Assembly (NCBI GenBank): GCA_937967805.1
Contig: CALBTC010000225.1
Span: 1 to 34,189, forward strand
DNA: 34,189 nt
Reading direction: 5' to 3'
Origin: an uncultured Anaerolineaceae bacterium
Lineage (GTDB): Bacteria; Chloroflexota; Anaerolineae; Promineifilales; Promineifilaceae
Made by a program: the position numbers and the translations under genes. This document shows, piece after piece, positions 21,831 to 29,625 of this stretch (position 1 is the stretch's first letter; the number at the start of each line of letters is the position of its first letter). The notes under the pieces were generated by a model. That model was not told where the DNA came from. It saw nothing but the letters and a program-made list of their open reading frames with translations, and ran no database searches.

Positions 21831-21925
21831 CTTTTAGGTTACACCACTATTTGTGTGTTGTTCGCATTCACCGTTTCCAGAATTTTATCTTCACCCTAAA
21901 TCCCCTTATCCCCTTATTTTGGGAG

Positions 21926-21955
21926 TTGACAACAACCGGGCGTTTTGTATATGCT
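21926..21955 (+). promoter_or_regulatory. Promoter of the TM2-domain gene
   Basis: A perfect TTGACA (21926-21931) is followed after 16 bases by TATATG or after 18 by TATGCT. The leader would be about 90 bases and ends with a GGAGG ribosome site. Confidence 0.6.
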
Positions 21956-22051
21956 TCAAGCGCTCACTTTTGTGCCAAAAAGAGCAATTTTTTTTCTCAC
22001 AATACAAATGTAGTTCTCGTAGTTCCAGTCTTACTCTCGGAGGTCAAACTC

Positions 22052-22489
22052 ATGGATGATTTTTTTGCTTCTGCATTTGGCTTAATGCTTTGCTTTGGCA
22101 TTCCCGCCATCCTAATAGCAGCATTAGCCTTTCTTGTTAACAAAACCAGAGAACAAGAAAAAAGAACTCAATTGGAGATCCAAAAGCTTGTGAATTCCTT
22201 GCCGGATGCAAGCCGTTCATCATTTTTGATTCAGTATAATGCTGAAAAGAAAAATCCTACAACGGCCGTTGTGCTTGCCTTGCTTTTAGGTGGGATCGGC
22301 GGCCATCAATTTTACCTTGGCAATACTGTGCTCGGTATTTTGTACCTTGTGTTTTCCTGGACATTTATACCGGCGTTTATTGCCTTTATCGAAGCTTTTA
22401 CAATCTCCCACACTGTGCATAAAATGAATCAAGATGTAGCCAGAAAAGCATCTGCATTACTTACAGGAGATGTGAGTGCAGTGCTGTAG
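22052..22489 (+). CDS. TM2-domain membrane protein
   Basis: 145 aa. One membrane helix near the N-terminus (about 9-28), a charged, probably coiled cytoplasmic stretch (NKTREQEKRTQLEIQKL), then a TM2 domain: KNPTTAVVLALLLGGIGGHQ, FYLGNTVLGILYLVF, and a second helix ending FIEAFTIS. The GGIGGHQFYLG turn is the hallmark of the family, whose role is poorly known. Start at ATG 22052 with GGAGG eight bases upstream; the longer frame back to 21851 is not supported. The gene and its leader are more AT-rich than the surroundings. Confidence 0.9.
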   Translation: MDDFFASAFGLMLCFGIPAILIAALAFLVNKTREQEKRTQLEIQKLVNSLPDASRSSFLIQYNAEKKNPTTAVVLALLLGGIGGHQFYLGNTVLGILYLVFSWTFIPAFIAFIEAFTISHTVHKMNQDVARKASALLTGDVSAVL

Positions 22490-22593
22490 TAAAGGCAGAA
22501 TTTACACAATCCTAACCGGTTTTCTCCAGGAGAGATTGCCTAAGTCCGGGACAAAAGAGGGTAACGGCCGTTTCCTCCTAAAAAAAGTGGCGG

Positions 22594-22599
22594 TATCAT
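22594..22599 (+). promoter_or_regulatory. -10 box of the channel-like gene
   Basis: TATCAT ends seven bases before the ATG at 22607, with no ribosome-binding site: the leaderless layout seen elsewhere. The -35 is not clear. Confidence 0.4.
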
Positions 22600-22606
22600 T
22601 TGGCTT

Positions 22607-23713
22607 ATGATCCTGCTGCGTACCTTCATATTCTTCGTTGGGTTCTTTTTGGCGGCCTACACCTTTATTTCTGCTACTCGTACCTTTGTGCTGCCCCGCA
22701 GTGCTTCAGTTAAGCTAACACGGATAGTATTTCTTTCAGTTCGCAGCTTGTTCAACCTGGTCATGAAACTGCTGCCCACCTACGAACAGCGGGACAGCTT
22801 GATGGCAATCTATGCACCCATCAGCCTGCTGTTAATGGTCCCAACCTGGTTGTTCATCACCACCGTCGGCTTTGCCTGCATGTTTTGGGCCTTGGGCACT
22901 ACCCCCTGGTCGGAAGCATTTCTGCTGAGTGGCTCGTCCATCCTCACGCTTGGTTTTGCCACAGCCGACACGATGGCCCAGACCGTTTTGGCCTTTATTG
23001 AAGCCACGGTAGGCCTGATTCTAGTGGCGATGTTGATCTCCTATTTGCCCACGATGTATTCTGCTTTTTCCCAGCGAGAAGAGGCGGTCTCCTTGCTGGA
23101 AGTGCGGGCCGGCTCGCCCCCAACCGCCCCAGAGCTTGTGTGGAGACTGCATGGTCTGGGGAATTTGCCCTCGTCGCTCAATTTTTGGGATTATTGGGAG
23201 CATTGGTTTACCCAAATTGATGAAACGCATACCTCCCTGGCCGCCTTAGCCTTTTTTCGTTCACCGCGGGCGCACCAAAGCTGGGTGGTGGCTGCTGGTG
23301 CCGTGCTTGATGGCGCGGCGCTCTTTCTTAGCGCCATCAAGCGGCCGGAAAACGAACCGCCCACACACGCCCTGGTTATTCGCGCTGGCAACATTGCCCT
23401 GCGCCACATTGCCGACATATTTTTGGTGCCGTACAATGACGATCCACACTTTCCGGACGATCCCATTAACGTCACGCAGGCTGAATTTAATGAGGCATAC
23501 GACCGCCTGCTAAGCCAGGGTGTGCCCATGCAGCCGGATCGTGAAGCGGCCTGGCGGCACTTTGCCGGGTGGCGGGTAAATTATGACAGCGTCCTGGTCG
23601 CCCTGGCCCGCCTGACAATGGCGCCGGAAACGCCATGGCTGTCTGACTTCACTTTTGTGCCGGCAAAGACGGAACTGGGGGAGACAAGCGGCCGTTTGCA
23701 AAAAGTTCGGTGA
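22607..23713 (+). CDS. Ion-channel-like membrane protein with soluble C-terminal domain
   Basis: 368 aa. Four hydrophobic segments in the N-terminal half: about 5-22, 66-95 (one or two passes) and 127-149. Between the last two is a re-entrant-looking stretch AFLLSGSSILTLGFATAD (about 104-121). It resembles the pore helix plus filter of two-TM potassium channels (S-x-T-x-G-x-G), but reads TLGFA instead of TVGYG, so potassium selectivity is doubtful. After about residue 155 follows a cytoplasmic helical region of about 210 residues with many Trp/His (DYWEHWFTQIDETHTSLAAL) and no recognised domain. From memory, similar proteins occur as uncharacterised two-pore-domain-like proteins. Function is inferred only. 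Confidence 0.75.
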   Translation: MILLRTFIFFVGFFLAAYTFISATRTFVLPRSASVKLTRIVFLSVRSLFNLVMKLLPTYEQRDSLMAIYAPISLLLMVPTWLFITTVGFACMFWALGTTPWSEAFLLSGSSILTLGFATADTMAQTVLAFIEATVGLILVAMLISYLPTMYSAFSQREEAVSLLEVRAGSPPTAPELVWRLHGLGNLPSSLNFWDYWEHWFTQIDETHTSLAALAFFRSPRAHQSWVVAAGAVLDGAALFLSAIKRPENEPPTHALVIRAGNIALRHIADIFLVPYNDDPHFPDDPINVTQAEFNEAYDRLLSQGVPMQPDREAAWRHFAGWRVNYDSVLVALARLTMAPETPWLSDFTFVPAKTELGETSGRLQKVR

Positions 23714-23715
23714 AC

Positions 23716-23806
23716 GGTAATCAGTAGGTCAGTTATCAGTATTCAGTGAGTCAGTAATCGGTTGTCTGTTTACCGATCACCGATTACCAATTACGGATCA
23801 CCGAAA
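23716..23806. repeat. Inverted repeat of GGTAATC/CAGT units overlapping a gene end
   Basis: ACGGTAATCAGT and AGTAATCGGT on the left face ACCGATCACCGATTACCAAT and TTACGGATCACCG on the right. Unit sequences resemble those at 8306-8394. The right part runs into the 3' end of the minus-strand kinase gene (stop at 23784-23786), encoding its last residues (SVIRNW) and its stop. Confidence 0.78.
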
Positions 23807-24734
23807 AGGCACGCTGAATGTAGGTAGCCAGCTTTTGCTCACCTTTCTGCTGCCAGTTTGGATCGCGCGGTGCGAGGCGTTCATCCTGGCCACGCGGGAT
23901 TTCGTACAGGGCGCGGGCCAAACGTGCCCCCCACCAAATGAGCATGAGCGGATAGTAGGTTTGGATGCGGGTGACGGCCGTTTCATCCCCACTCAATTCG
24001 GCATACAACCTCATCACCCAATCCCATCGCGCTGGCAGCACCGTGGCAAATTGAGGATGGGTCATCATGTCTGCCATCTCGAACGCCAGGTCGCCCCAAC
24101 CGCTGTTCTCCCAGTCCACCGAGGCCCAGGTGCCAGGACGCCGAATGAAATTGAGCGTGTTGGCATCCACCCGGCAGAGCGCAAGTAGTGCAGGCGGCAA
24201 ATTTGCTGGTAGGCGTTGGGCGGCCTGAACCAGTTCTCTGAGTGCTTTTGGCTGAGCTTCCAGTGGCATGGCAGCACATTGCTGTCGAATGTGGGTCAAT
24301 CCGCAGGCGACGCGGTTGAAGTTGAGCACGGCCGTTTCCAGCTCAACCTCCGTATTCCGTGGCGTAATTTTGGACAGAGTGGCATAGTGGGCAACCAACT
24401 GCCGCCACTCGGCATCACGTTGAGGCGGAACGGCCGTTACCTTTCCATCCAGCCACCTTTGCACAACTACCGGCTGCGGATAGCTGTCTTCGTCCAACAA
24501 AATCGGCTCAGGTGCGATGGCCAAACCGTGCGCTTGCAGCGCCGTCAGCGCCTGAAACTCGCGCCAGGCCCGGCGACGGCCGTCCCGCAGGGTAAACTTC
24601 ACGGCAAAAGTGCCATCTTTCCCTGAGACTTTGTACAAAATGTTGTTGGCCCCGCCGCCGATTTTTTGATAGGTGTGGGATTGGAAACGGCCGTTTCCCG
24701 GCCAGGCAGCTAAATGAGCGAGTAATTGGTCCAT
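23784..24734 (-). CDS. Aminoglycoside-phosphotransferase-fold kinase
   Basis: 316 aa of the APH/choline-kinase superfamily. Seen: a Gly-rich loop IGGGANNILYKV (25-36), TFAVKFTLR with ATP-binding Lys46, a FQALTALQAHG helix, VVVQRWLDG (89-97), the catalytic loop CRVDANTLNF with Asp190 and Asn195 (the usual HGD reads RVD), and the metal motif SVDWENSGWGDLAFEMADM with Asp207. Homologues phosphorylate small molecules such as choline, sugars or antibiotics; this sequence does not tell which. The ATG at 24732 is preferred over a TTG 12 codons upstream. The last codons and stop come from an inverted repeat, so the C-terminus is probably secondary. Confidence 0.87.
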   Translation of the reverse strand: MDQLLAHLAAWPGNGRFQSHTYQKIGGGANNILYKVSGKDGTFAVKFTLRDGRRRAWREFQALTALQAHGLAIAPEPILLDEDSYPQPVVVQRWLDGKVTAVPPQRDAEWRQLVAHYATLSKITPRNTEVELETAVLNFNRVACGLTHIRQQCAAMPLEAQPKALRELVQAAQRLPANLPPALLALCRVDANTLNFIRRPGTWASVDWENSGWGDLAFEMADMMTHPQFATVLPARWDWVMRLYAELSGDETAVTRIQTYYPLMLIWWGARLARALYEIPRGQDERLAPRDPNWQQKGEQKLATYIQRAFSVIRNW

Positions 24735-24757
24735 GATGAAAAAGTAACAAATCTCGT

Positions 24758-24763
24758 TATAAT
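24758..24763 (+). promoter_or_regulatory. TATAAT box of clpS
   Basis: A perfect TATAAT lies 47 bases before the clpS ATG in the divergent gap to the kinase gene. A -35 is not clear. Confidence 0.45.
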
Positions 24764-24810
24764 GAACCAACGCGATTTAGCGACGGGTTGCCAACGGAGC
24801 AAATGAATTG

Positions 24811-25170
24811 ATGGAACATGAGATGATCTGGCTGGGCTGCGTAAGCGCAAGCCAAACGGCCGCACCCTACAACACCGACGTCGAAAAAGAGCAAATCACC
24901 CACCAGGAAGAAGACCTCGAACCACTCTGGAAGGTGATTGCCCACGACGATCCCATCACCACGATGGAGTTTGTGGTGCGCATCATGGTGCAAATCTTCA
25001 AAAAGCCGCTTATCTTTGCCGAAGCGATCATGTGGCAGGTGCACAATGAAGGGCTGTCGGTGGTAGACACGCTGCCCAAAGCCGAAGCTGAACGGCGCGT
25101 CAAGATGGCCACGATGGCCGCCCGCCTGGAAGGCTTCCCCTTCCGCTTCACCCTCGAACCCGCCGATTAA
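24811..25170 (+). CDS. clpS: ATP-dependent Clp protease adaptor ClpS
   Basis: 119 aa. ClpS delivers N-degron substrates to ClpAP or ClpCP. The core is clear: PLWKVIAHDDPITTMEFVVR, containing the DDP-x-T-x-MEFV segment that forms the N-end residue pocket, then the helix KPLIFAEAIMWQVHNEG, and the closing VVDTLPKAEAERRVKMATMA. The N-terminal extension of about 38 residues is unordered and acidic (NTDVEKEQITHQEEDLEPL), longer than in Escherichia coli. No clpA or clpC is next to it. CGGAG upstream of the ATG is a moderate ribosome site. Confidence 0.93.
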   Translation: MEHEMIWLGCVSASQTAAPYNTDVEKEQITHQEEDLEPLWKVIAHDDPITTMEFVVRIMVQIFKKPLIFAEAIMWQVHNEGLSVVDTLPKAEAERRVKMATMAARLEGFPFRFTLEPAD

Positions 25171-25189
25171 CCTTTTGCCAAAAACCGCA

Positions 25190-25195
25190 TATAAT
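25190..25195 (+). promoter_or_regulatory. TATAAT box upstream of the MFS gene
   Basis: A perfect TATAAT stands 20 bases after the clpS stop and would give the MFS gene a leader of about 145 bases that includes the inverted repeat at 25247-25307. No convincing -35. Confidence 0.35.
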
Positions 25196-25246
25196 TCCGG
25201 CCAAGGAGCGATCGCGTTCATTTGGTAACCAGACGCCCCTGCCTAC

Positions 25247-25307
25247 AGACCCTAAGGGTTTTGCCTTACATCAAGCAAGCCTTGATACGACCAAACCCTT
25301 AGGGTCT
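25247..25307. repeat. Inverted pair of near-palindromes (ACCCT-A-AGGGT)
   Basis: AGACCCTAAGGGTTT (25247-25261) is the exact complement of 25293-25307, and each arm is itself palindromic around one base. The interior has a further ATCAAG/CTTGAT hairpin. No T-run. It lies in the leader of the MFS gene. Confidence 0.9.
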
Positions 25308-25348
25308 CTTCCGTAGCACATAAATATTTTTGCTTGCTGGAGAGTCTC

Positions 25349-26542
25349 ATGATTGCCAAACGTCGGGCGCGGCGTCCTATCGGGCCGGCCACCATTGGGG
25401 GCGCTTACTACGGTTTTTTCTGGCCAATGGTGGCTATGTATGCCCCTTATTTCAACGTCTATCTGCTGGAACTGGGCTTTAGCGGCACGCAGATCGGGGT
25501 GCTGGCGGCCGTTTTCCCCTTGTTTGCCCTGGTTGTTGCTCCAGCGCTTTCTGCTTTGGCCGACCGGCGCGGCTGGCGGCTGTGGCTGCTGCAAATCAGC
25601 CTGGTGGGCTGGGCAGCAGTGCTGCTCGTGTATCCGTTCGCCACCGCTTTTGCCACCTTTCTGCTGCTGGTCATTGTGGAATCTGCCATGCGCAGCCCCA
25701 GTCTCCCCATCGCCGACGGCGTCATTGCCCGCATGGCCGCGCGCCACCGGCTCAATTATGGCGATATGCGGCTATGGGGATCGTTTGGTTTTGCGGCCGT
25801 TTCCATTTTGAGCGGCATGGCCTGGCAGCAGGTTGGGTACCGCACCATGTTCCTGGCGGCGGCGCTGGCCGTGCTGCCGGCGCTGTTTGTTGCCCGCAAG
25901 CTGGAAGAGGGTGAATTGGCGGTGACAAACGGCCGTCGCTCCATTCTCTTTTTAGCCCAGGACAAAGGGTTGGTGATTTTGTATGTCAGCGCCTTCCTGC
26001 TGGGCATGGCCTTGTTTAGCACCTTCATCTTTGGCGGCGTTTTCATTAGCCAGCTAGGTGGCAGCGAAACAGATATCGGTCTCCTATTTGGCCTCTCTGC
26101 CTTGGCGGAGGTGCCGATCATGCGCCACAGTGGGGCAATCATCCGGCGGCTGCAGGGTCCCCAGGCGCTGCTGCTGGCCATGTTTTTCCTGGCAATTGGC
26201 CTGCTGGGTTTCGCGCTGGCCTGGTCGCCTATCGTCTTAATCATCGCCGGGGCTGTCAAAGGGGTTGGCTACGGCCTGTTGTTTGTGGTGATGGTGCAGT
26301 TGCTGAACGAGCGCGCCCCCGAAGGCTGGAACTCAACCGCACAATCTGTGTTTCAGGCTGCCTTCCTGGGGTTGGCCCCTTTGCTTACCTCGGCCTTGAG
26401 CGGCTACATTTATGATGTGTGGGGTGCCAATTTGCTCTTCGGCTTGATGACGGCCGTCATCGGCCTGAGCATCATTTTGCTGCTGTTTGCTTTACGCCAG
26501 AATTGGTTCATCCCACACGATTGGAAATTTGAAGAAAGTTGA
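25349..26542 (+). CDS. MFS transporter (MFS_1-like)
   Basis: 397 aa with about 12 hydrophobic segments, normal for major facilitator permeases. N-terminal features: AYYGFFWPMVAMYAPYFNVY, LGFSGTQIGVLAAVFPLFAL (TM2), and the loop 2-3 motif ALADRRGWR, which is the A-motif shape G/A-x-x-x-D-R-x-G-R. The second half has GLSALAEVPIM and the repeated RR-L motif IIRRLQG. The layout recalls the nucleoside or phenylpropionate permease group (YfcJ/HcaT-like). Substrate unknown. The ATG 25349 has GGAGAG four bases before it; the longer TTG start at 25334 is rejected. Confidence 0.9.
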   Translation: MIAKRRARRPIGPATIGGAYYGFFWPMVAMYAPYFNVYLLELGFSGTQIGVLAAVFPLFALVVAPALSALADRRGWRLWLLQISLVGWAAVLLVYPFATAFATFLLLVIVESAMRSPSLPIADGVIARMAARHRLNYGDMRLWGSFGFAAVSILSGMAWQQVGYRTMFLAAALAVLPALFVARKLEEGELAVTNGRRSILFLAQDKGLVILYVSAFLLGMALFSTFIFGGVFISQLGGSETDIGLLFGLSALAEVPIMRHSGAIIRRLQGPQALLLAMFFLAIGLLGFALAWSPIVLIIAGAVKGVGYGLLFVVMVQLLNERAPEGWNSTAQSVFQAAFLGLAPLLTSALSGYIYDVWGANLLFGLMTAVIGLSIILLLFALRQNWFIPHDWKFEES

Positions 26543-26639
26543 TCCTGGATTTCGAGGGGGTTTTCGTGATGTGTGAAACGTGATTTACCACGGGTCACTC
26601 ATAACGAGCCTATCAACATCCAAATATGTTTTCATCTCA

Positions 26640-26668
26640 TTGCGCATCACGTATGGCTGCGCTAAACT
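26640..26668 (+). promoter_or_regulatory. Promoter of the ubiA-mevalonate kinase operon
   Basis: TTGCGC (26640-26645), a 17-base spacer and TAAACT (26663-26668) lie in the 170-base gap after the MFS gene, giving a leader of about 37 bases that carries GGGAGAG before the TTG start. Confidence 0.55.
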
Positions 26669-26712
26669 CGCCACTTTTACAGGAACAGTTGTTGTTTTAG
26701 GGAGAGAACCAT

Positions 26713-27588
26713 TTGCTGTTACCCTTACTAAAAACGATGCGTCCCCGGCAGTGGACAAAAAACGGGTTTGTTTTTGTCGCTCTCTTTTTTGACGGCAAGC
26801 TGCTGGAAGTGGAATATCTACTGCCCACGATAGGCGCATTCATTTTGCTGTGTCTCATGTCCAGCGCCGTTTATATCATGAATGACCTGGCGGATATTGA
26901 AAGTGACCGCCAGCATCCTGTTAAGAAGAAACGGCCGTTACCTGCCGGAACCCTCAATCCCCAAATTGCGCTCATTGCCGCTATCCTCTTTGCTTTGGGC
27001 AGCCTGGCGGCCGGACTGCTGCTCAATTTATATTTTGGCCTGGTGCTGCTGGCCTACCTGTTGAGCCAGATCGCTTACTCCTTCTGGCTGAAGCACGTGG
27101 TACTGCTTGATATTTCTATTGTGACCGCCGGGTTTGTCCTGCGCATTGCTGCGGGGGTCACCGTTATTGACGTGCAGCGCTTTTCTCCCTGGCTTTACCT
27201 GTTTGGCGGTTTTTTGGCCCTGTTTATGGTGCTGGGCAAGCGGCGGCACGAGCTGACTCTGCTAGGCAATAATGCCGGCAGCCACCGCGCTATCCTCAAG
27301 GAATACAACCTGGACCTGATTGACCGGCTTCTGGGCATTGTGACCACCAGCGCCGTTGTTTCTTACAGTTTGTACACCTTTCTGTCCGAGGGGCTACCGG
27401 AAAACCATTTAATGATGCTGACCATTCCCTTTGTGCTGTATGCCATCTTCCGCTACCTTTATTTGATTCACGTGCGCGAAATGGGCGGCGCACCGGAAGA
27501 GATTTTGCTGCGGGACCGTTCGCTGCAGGTGACGCTGGCCTGCTTTGCCCTGGTGGTTTTCCTTACGCTCTACATATTTGGATCATGA
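26713..27588 (+). CDS. UbiA-family prenyltransferase (DPPR synthase-like)
   Basis: 291 aa, about eight to nine membrane helices. The first Asp-rich motif is MNDLADIESDRQHPVKKKRP (Asn57, Asp58, Asp61, Asp65), binding Mg-pyrophosphate of the prenyl donor. MRPRQWTKNGFVFVALFFDG at the N-terminus and the pattern D-x-SIVTAGFVLRIAAGV plus FMVLGKRRHEL resemble decaprenyl-phosphate phosphoribosyltransferases (DPPR synthase) more than quinone-synthesis UbiA. The start is TTG 26713 because GGGAGAG lies six bases upstream; an ATG at codon 9 is the alternative. The stop overlaps the mevalonate kinase ATG (ATGA at 27585), so the two are coupled. Confidence 0.88.
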   Translation: MLLPLLKTMRPRQWTKNGFVFVALFFDGKLLEVEYLLPTIGAFILLCLMSSAVYIMNDLADIESDRQHPVKKKRPLPAGTLNPQIALIAAILFALGSLAAGLLLNLYFGLVLLAYLLSQIAYSFWLKHVVLLDISIVTAGFVLRIAAGVTVIDVQRFSPWLYLFGGFLALFMVLGKRRHELTLLGNNAGSHRAILKEYNLDLIDRLLGIVTTSAVVSYSLYTFLSEGLPENHLMMLTIPFVLYAIFRYLYLIHVREMGGAPEEILLRDRSLQVTLACFALVVFLTLYIFGS

Positions 27589-28550
27589 ACGAATTGAGTG
27601 CTGTGACGGAGGCCACAGCTCCGGGCAAGATTATTTTGTTTGGCGAACATGCGGTGGTGTACGGCCGTCCCGCCATCGCCGCCCCCGTGTCCCAACTGCG
27701 GGCCAAAGCCACAGTTACCCCTTCACCCAGCAACTGCACCCTCATCGCCCCCGATTTAGGCCGGCACGACCGGCTGCAAGACGTGGCCGAAGACGATGCC
27801 CTGGCCATGGCCGCCCGGCTGGTGCTGAAAGCAGCCCAGATCGAAACCATTCCCAACGTGATGATTCACGTCAAGAGCCAGATTCCCATCGCCAGCGGCA
27901 TGGGCAGCGGCGCGGCGATTACGGCGGCCATCATTCGCGCCCTGGCGCAGCATCTCAACCGGCCCGACCTGCAAAGCAACGAGATGGTTTCCGCCCTCAC
28001 TTACGAGGTGGAAAAAATTCACCACGGCACGCCCAGCGGCATCGACAACACGGTGGTGGCCTACGAGCAGCCAATTTATTTTGTGCGTCAGTCGCCACAA
28101 AACCAGATTGAGCCGTTTAGCGTGGCCGCACCGCTGCGCTTTGTGGTGGCCGATACGGGTGTGCGCAGCAGCACCAGGCTGGCCGTGGGCGATGTGCGCC
28201 GCCAATATAATCAGCAGCCGGCCCAGTTCGCCCGCATTTTCGATATGTGCGGCCGTATCGCCCAGGCCGCCCGTCAAGCTATCGAAACGGGTGATACCAT
28301 ACTGGTAGGCCAACTCATGACAGAAAACCACGCCTGGCTGCAAAAAATGACCGTCTCATCACCGGAACTAGACAAGTTTGTAAACGCCGCTTTGCAAGCC
28401 GGGGCGTTGGGGGCCAAGCTGAGCGGCGCCGGCCGCGGCGGCAATATGATTGCTCTGGTAGCGGATGAAGGGATGGAAACGGCCGTCTGTCAGGCTCTTC
28501 AACAAGCCGGCGCCATCTCAACGCTTACGACCGTTCTGGAATCATTTTAA
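27585..28550 (+). CDS. mvk: Mevalonate kinase
   Basis: 321 aa, GHMP kinase. It phosphorylates mevalonate in the mevalonate route to isoprenoids. Seen: PGKIILFGEHAVVYGRPAIA (13-32) with Lys15, the ATP loop IPIASGMGSGAAIT (100-113), HHGTPSGIDNTV (146-157) with catalytic Asp154, VVADTGVRSSTR, and GAKLSGAGRGGNMIAL near the C-terminus. The motif TPSGIDN and the length favour mevalonate kinase over galactokinase or homoserine kinase. It overlaps the UbiA gene by 4 bases; other mevalonate-pathway genes are not in the window. Confidence 0.93.
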   Translation: MNELSAVTEATAPGKIILFGEHAVVYGRPAIAAPVSQLRAKATVTPSPSNCTLIAPDLGRHDRLQDVAEDDALAMAARLVLKAAQIETIPNVMIHVKSQIPIASGMGSGAAITAAIIRALAQHLNRPDLQSNEMVSALTYEVEKIHHGTPSGIDNTVVAYEQPIYFVRQSPQNQIEPFSVAAPLRFVVADTGVRSSTRLAVGDVRRQYNQQPAQFARIFDMCGRIAQAARQAIETGDTILVGQLMTENHAWLQKMTVSSPELDKFVNAALQAGALGAKLSGAGRGGNMIALVADEGMETAVCQALQQAGAISTLTTVLESF

Positions 28551-28553
28551 CCT

Positions 28554-29048
28554 ATGCAAAAAATTCCCGTTCACATCTGGCTGATCGTTTTCGGTTTGAC
28601 CCTGCTTGTCAGCGTCGCTGCAACCACCCTGCTGTTCACGCTGGGGCTTGTTTTGATTGAGTTTCTACTGTACCCGCTGGCTCTGGGAATTGCAGCGTTG
28701 TTGGCGGGGTTAACGGCCGTCTGGCTCAGCAATCGACTCAGCAGTGACAACTTACAAACGCCGGTTGCTGCTGTAGTGAGATGGTGTGAGGGAACGGCCG
28801 TTCTCCTGGCATTCCTCCTGATACTGGCAAACGCACTGGGTTGGCTGCCCTTTCTCCCTATTTTTGTTAGCGGTGGAACGGCCATCATTCTGGCTCTGGT
28901 TGCTACCTTCTCCGCCGCGCGGCTGCGTCAGGCGGCCCCAGCAGCCCAAACCCCAATGCGCCGCATCGTCACCTGGCTCATCATTGCTTTTCTGGCGATT
29001 CCACTGGTAATTTTTGTAGCATCGCTATTTGGCTGGGCTGGAGCCTAG
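28554..29048 (+). CDS. Small integral membrane protein
   Basis: 164 aa with about five membrane segments (about 8-31, 33-56, 76-96, 100-118 and 138-160). Mostly Leu/Ala/Ile, no conserved motif recognised. It starts three bases after the mevalonate kinase stop, so it belongs to that operon. Two ACGGCCGT copies lie within the gene (28713 and 28794). Function cannot be assigned. Confidence 0.75.
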   Translation: MQKIPVHIWLIVFGLTLLVSVAATTLLFTLGLVLIEFLLYPLALGIAALLAGLTAVWLSNRLSSDNLQTPVAAVVRWCEGTAVLLAFLLILANALGWLPFLPIFVSGGTAIILALVATFSAARLRQAAPAAQTPMRRIVTWLIIAFLAIPLVIFVASLFGWAGA

Positions 29049-29070
29049 ATGCCTTCCTAACAGGTTATGA

Positions 29071-29076
29071 TACAAT
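29071..29076 (+). promoter_or_regulatory. Candidate -10 box of the asp23-fakA cluster
   Basis: TACAAT lies in the 117-base gap after the membrane protein gene, about 90 bases before the asp23 ATG. No strong -35 box is visible. Confidence 0.3.
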
Positions 29077-29165
29077 TGCAGCTTCAGGCCAATGCCAAAC
29101 CAATTTTCTAACGAAACCGTCTCTTATGGCATTGGCAGATCTGCTGAAACAGTTCAGGAGTGACC

Positions 29166-29540
29166 ATGAGTGCAAATGAATTGGCTCAACAAAAAGGAAC
29201 CCTTGGCGTGATAGATATTTCAACAACGGCCGTTACCACCATCGCCAATCAGGCCGTCAACCAATGTTATGGTGTCGTTGGCATGGCCAACAAAAATTTG
29301 GCCAACGGCATCGCCAACCTGCTCTCCCGCGACAGCAAAAAAGGGATCGACGTGCGCATTGAAAACGATCAGATCAGCGTCGATGTCTACGTGATTGTAG
29401 AATACGGCGTCCGCATTCGGGCCGTGGCTGAGAGCATTCAACACACCGTGAAGTTCCACGTCGAAAAAGCATTAGGCATGACCGTCAGCGAAGTGAATGT
29501 TTTTGTCCAGGGACTGCGCATGGGGAAAGAGAACAGCTAA
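29166..29540 (+). CDS. Asp23/Gls24 family protein
   Basis: 124 aa. The Asp23/YloU family acts at the cell envelope and in stress tolerance in Firmicutes. Seen: GVIDISTTAVTTIANQAVNQ (the family start), CYGVVGMANK, VRIENDQISVDVYVIVEYGV, RIRAVAESIQHTVKFHVEKA, and VNVFVQGLRM at the end. No signal peptide or membrane segment. AGGAG five bases before the ATG fixes the start over GTG 29160. It lies directly before fakA, as yloU precedes yloV in Bacillus. The stop TAA sits at the start of the following inverted repeat. Confidence 0.92.
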   Translation: MSANELAQQKGTLGVIDISTTAVTTIANQAVNQCYGVVGMANKNLANGIANLLSRDSKKGIDVRIENDQISVDVYVIVEYGVRIRAVAESIQHTVKFHVEKALGMTVSEVNVFVQGLRMGKENS

Positions 29541-29604
29541 TTACCAAATTACCCAATTACTCAATTACAGAAAGGTAATTAGGTAGTTGGGTAATTGCGT
29601 AATT
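29538..29604. repeat. AT-rich inverted repeat of AATTACC units
   Basis: The left arm is four AATTAC(C) units, starting with the asp23 stop codon, and the right arm from about 29575 is the complement (GGTAATTAGGTAGTTGGGTA and on). It has the same design as 9912-9976, with changed spacing and bases. It fills the asp23-fakA gap. Confidence 0.85.
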
Positions 29605-29625
29605 CGCCTTTTGGAGAATTATTTC

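Noticed and set aside
3005..25215. GCGATCGC (cyanobacterial HIP1) at about 3006 and 25208
   Set aside because: I noticed only two copies, far too few to be an iterated motif; the enriched palindrome here is ACGGCCGT.
26543..26712. Possible small gene or RNA between the MFS and ubiA genes
   Set aside because: Only short frames without ribosome sites are present; the gap is explained by a promoter and leader.
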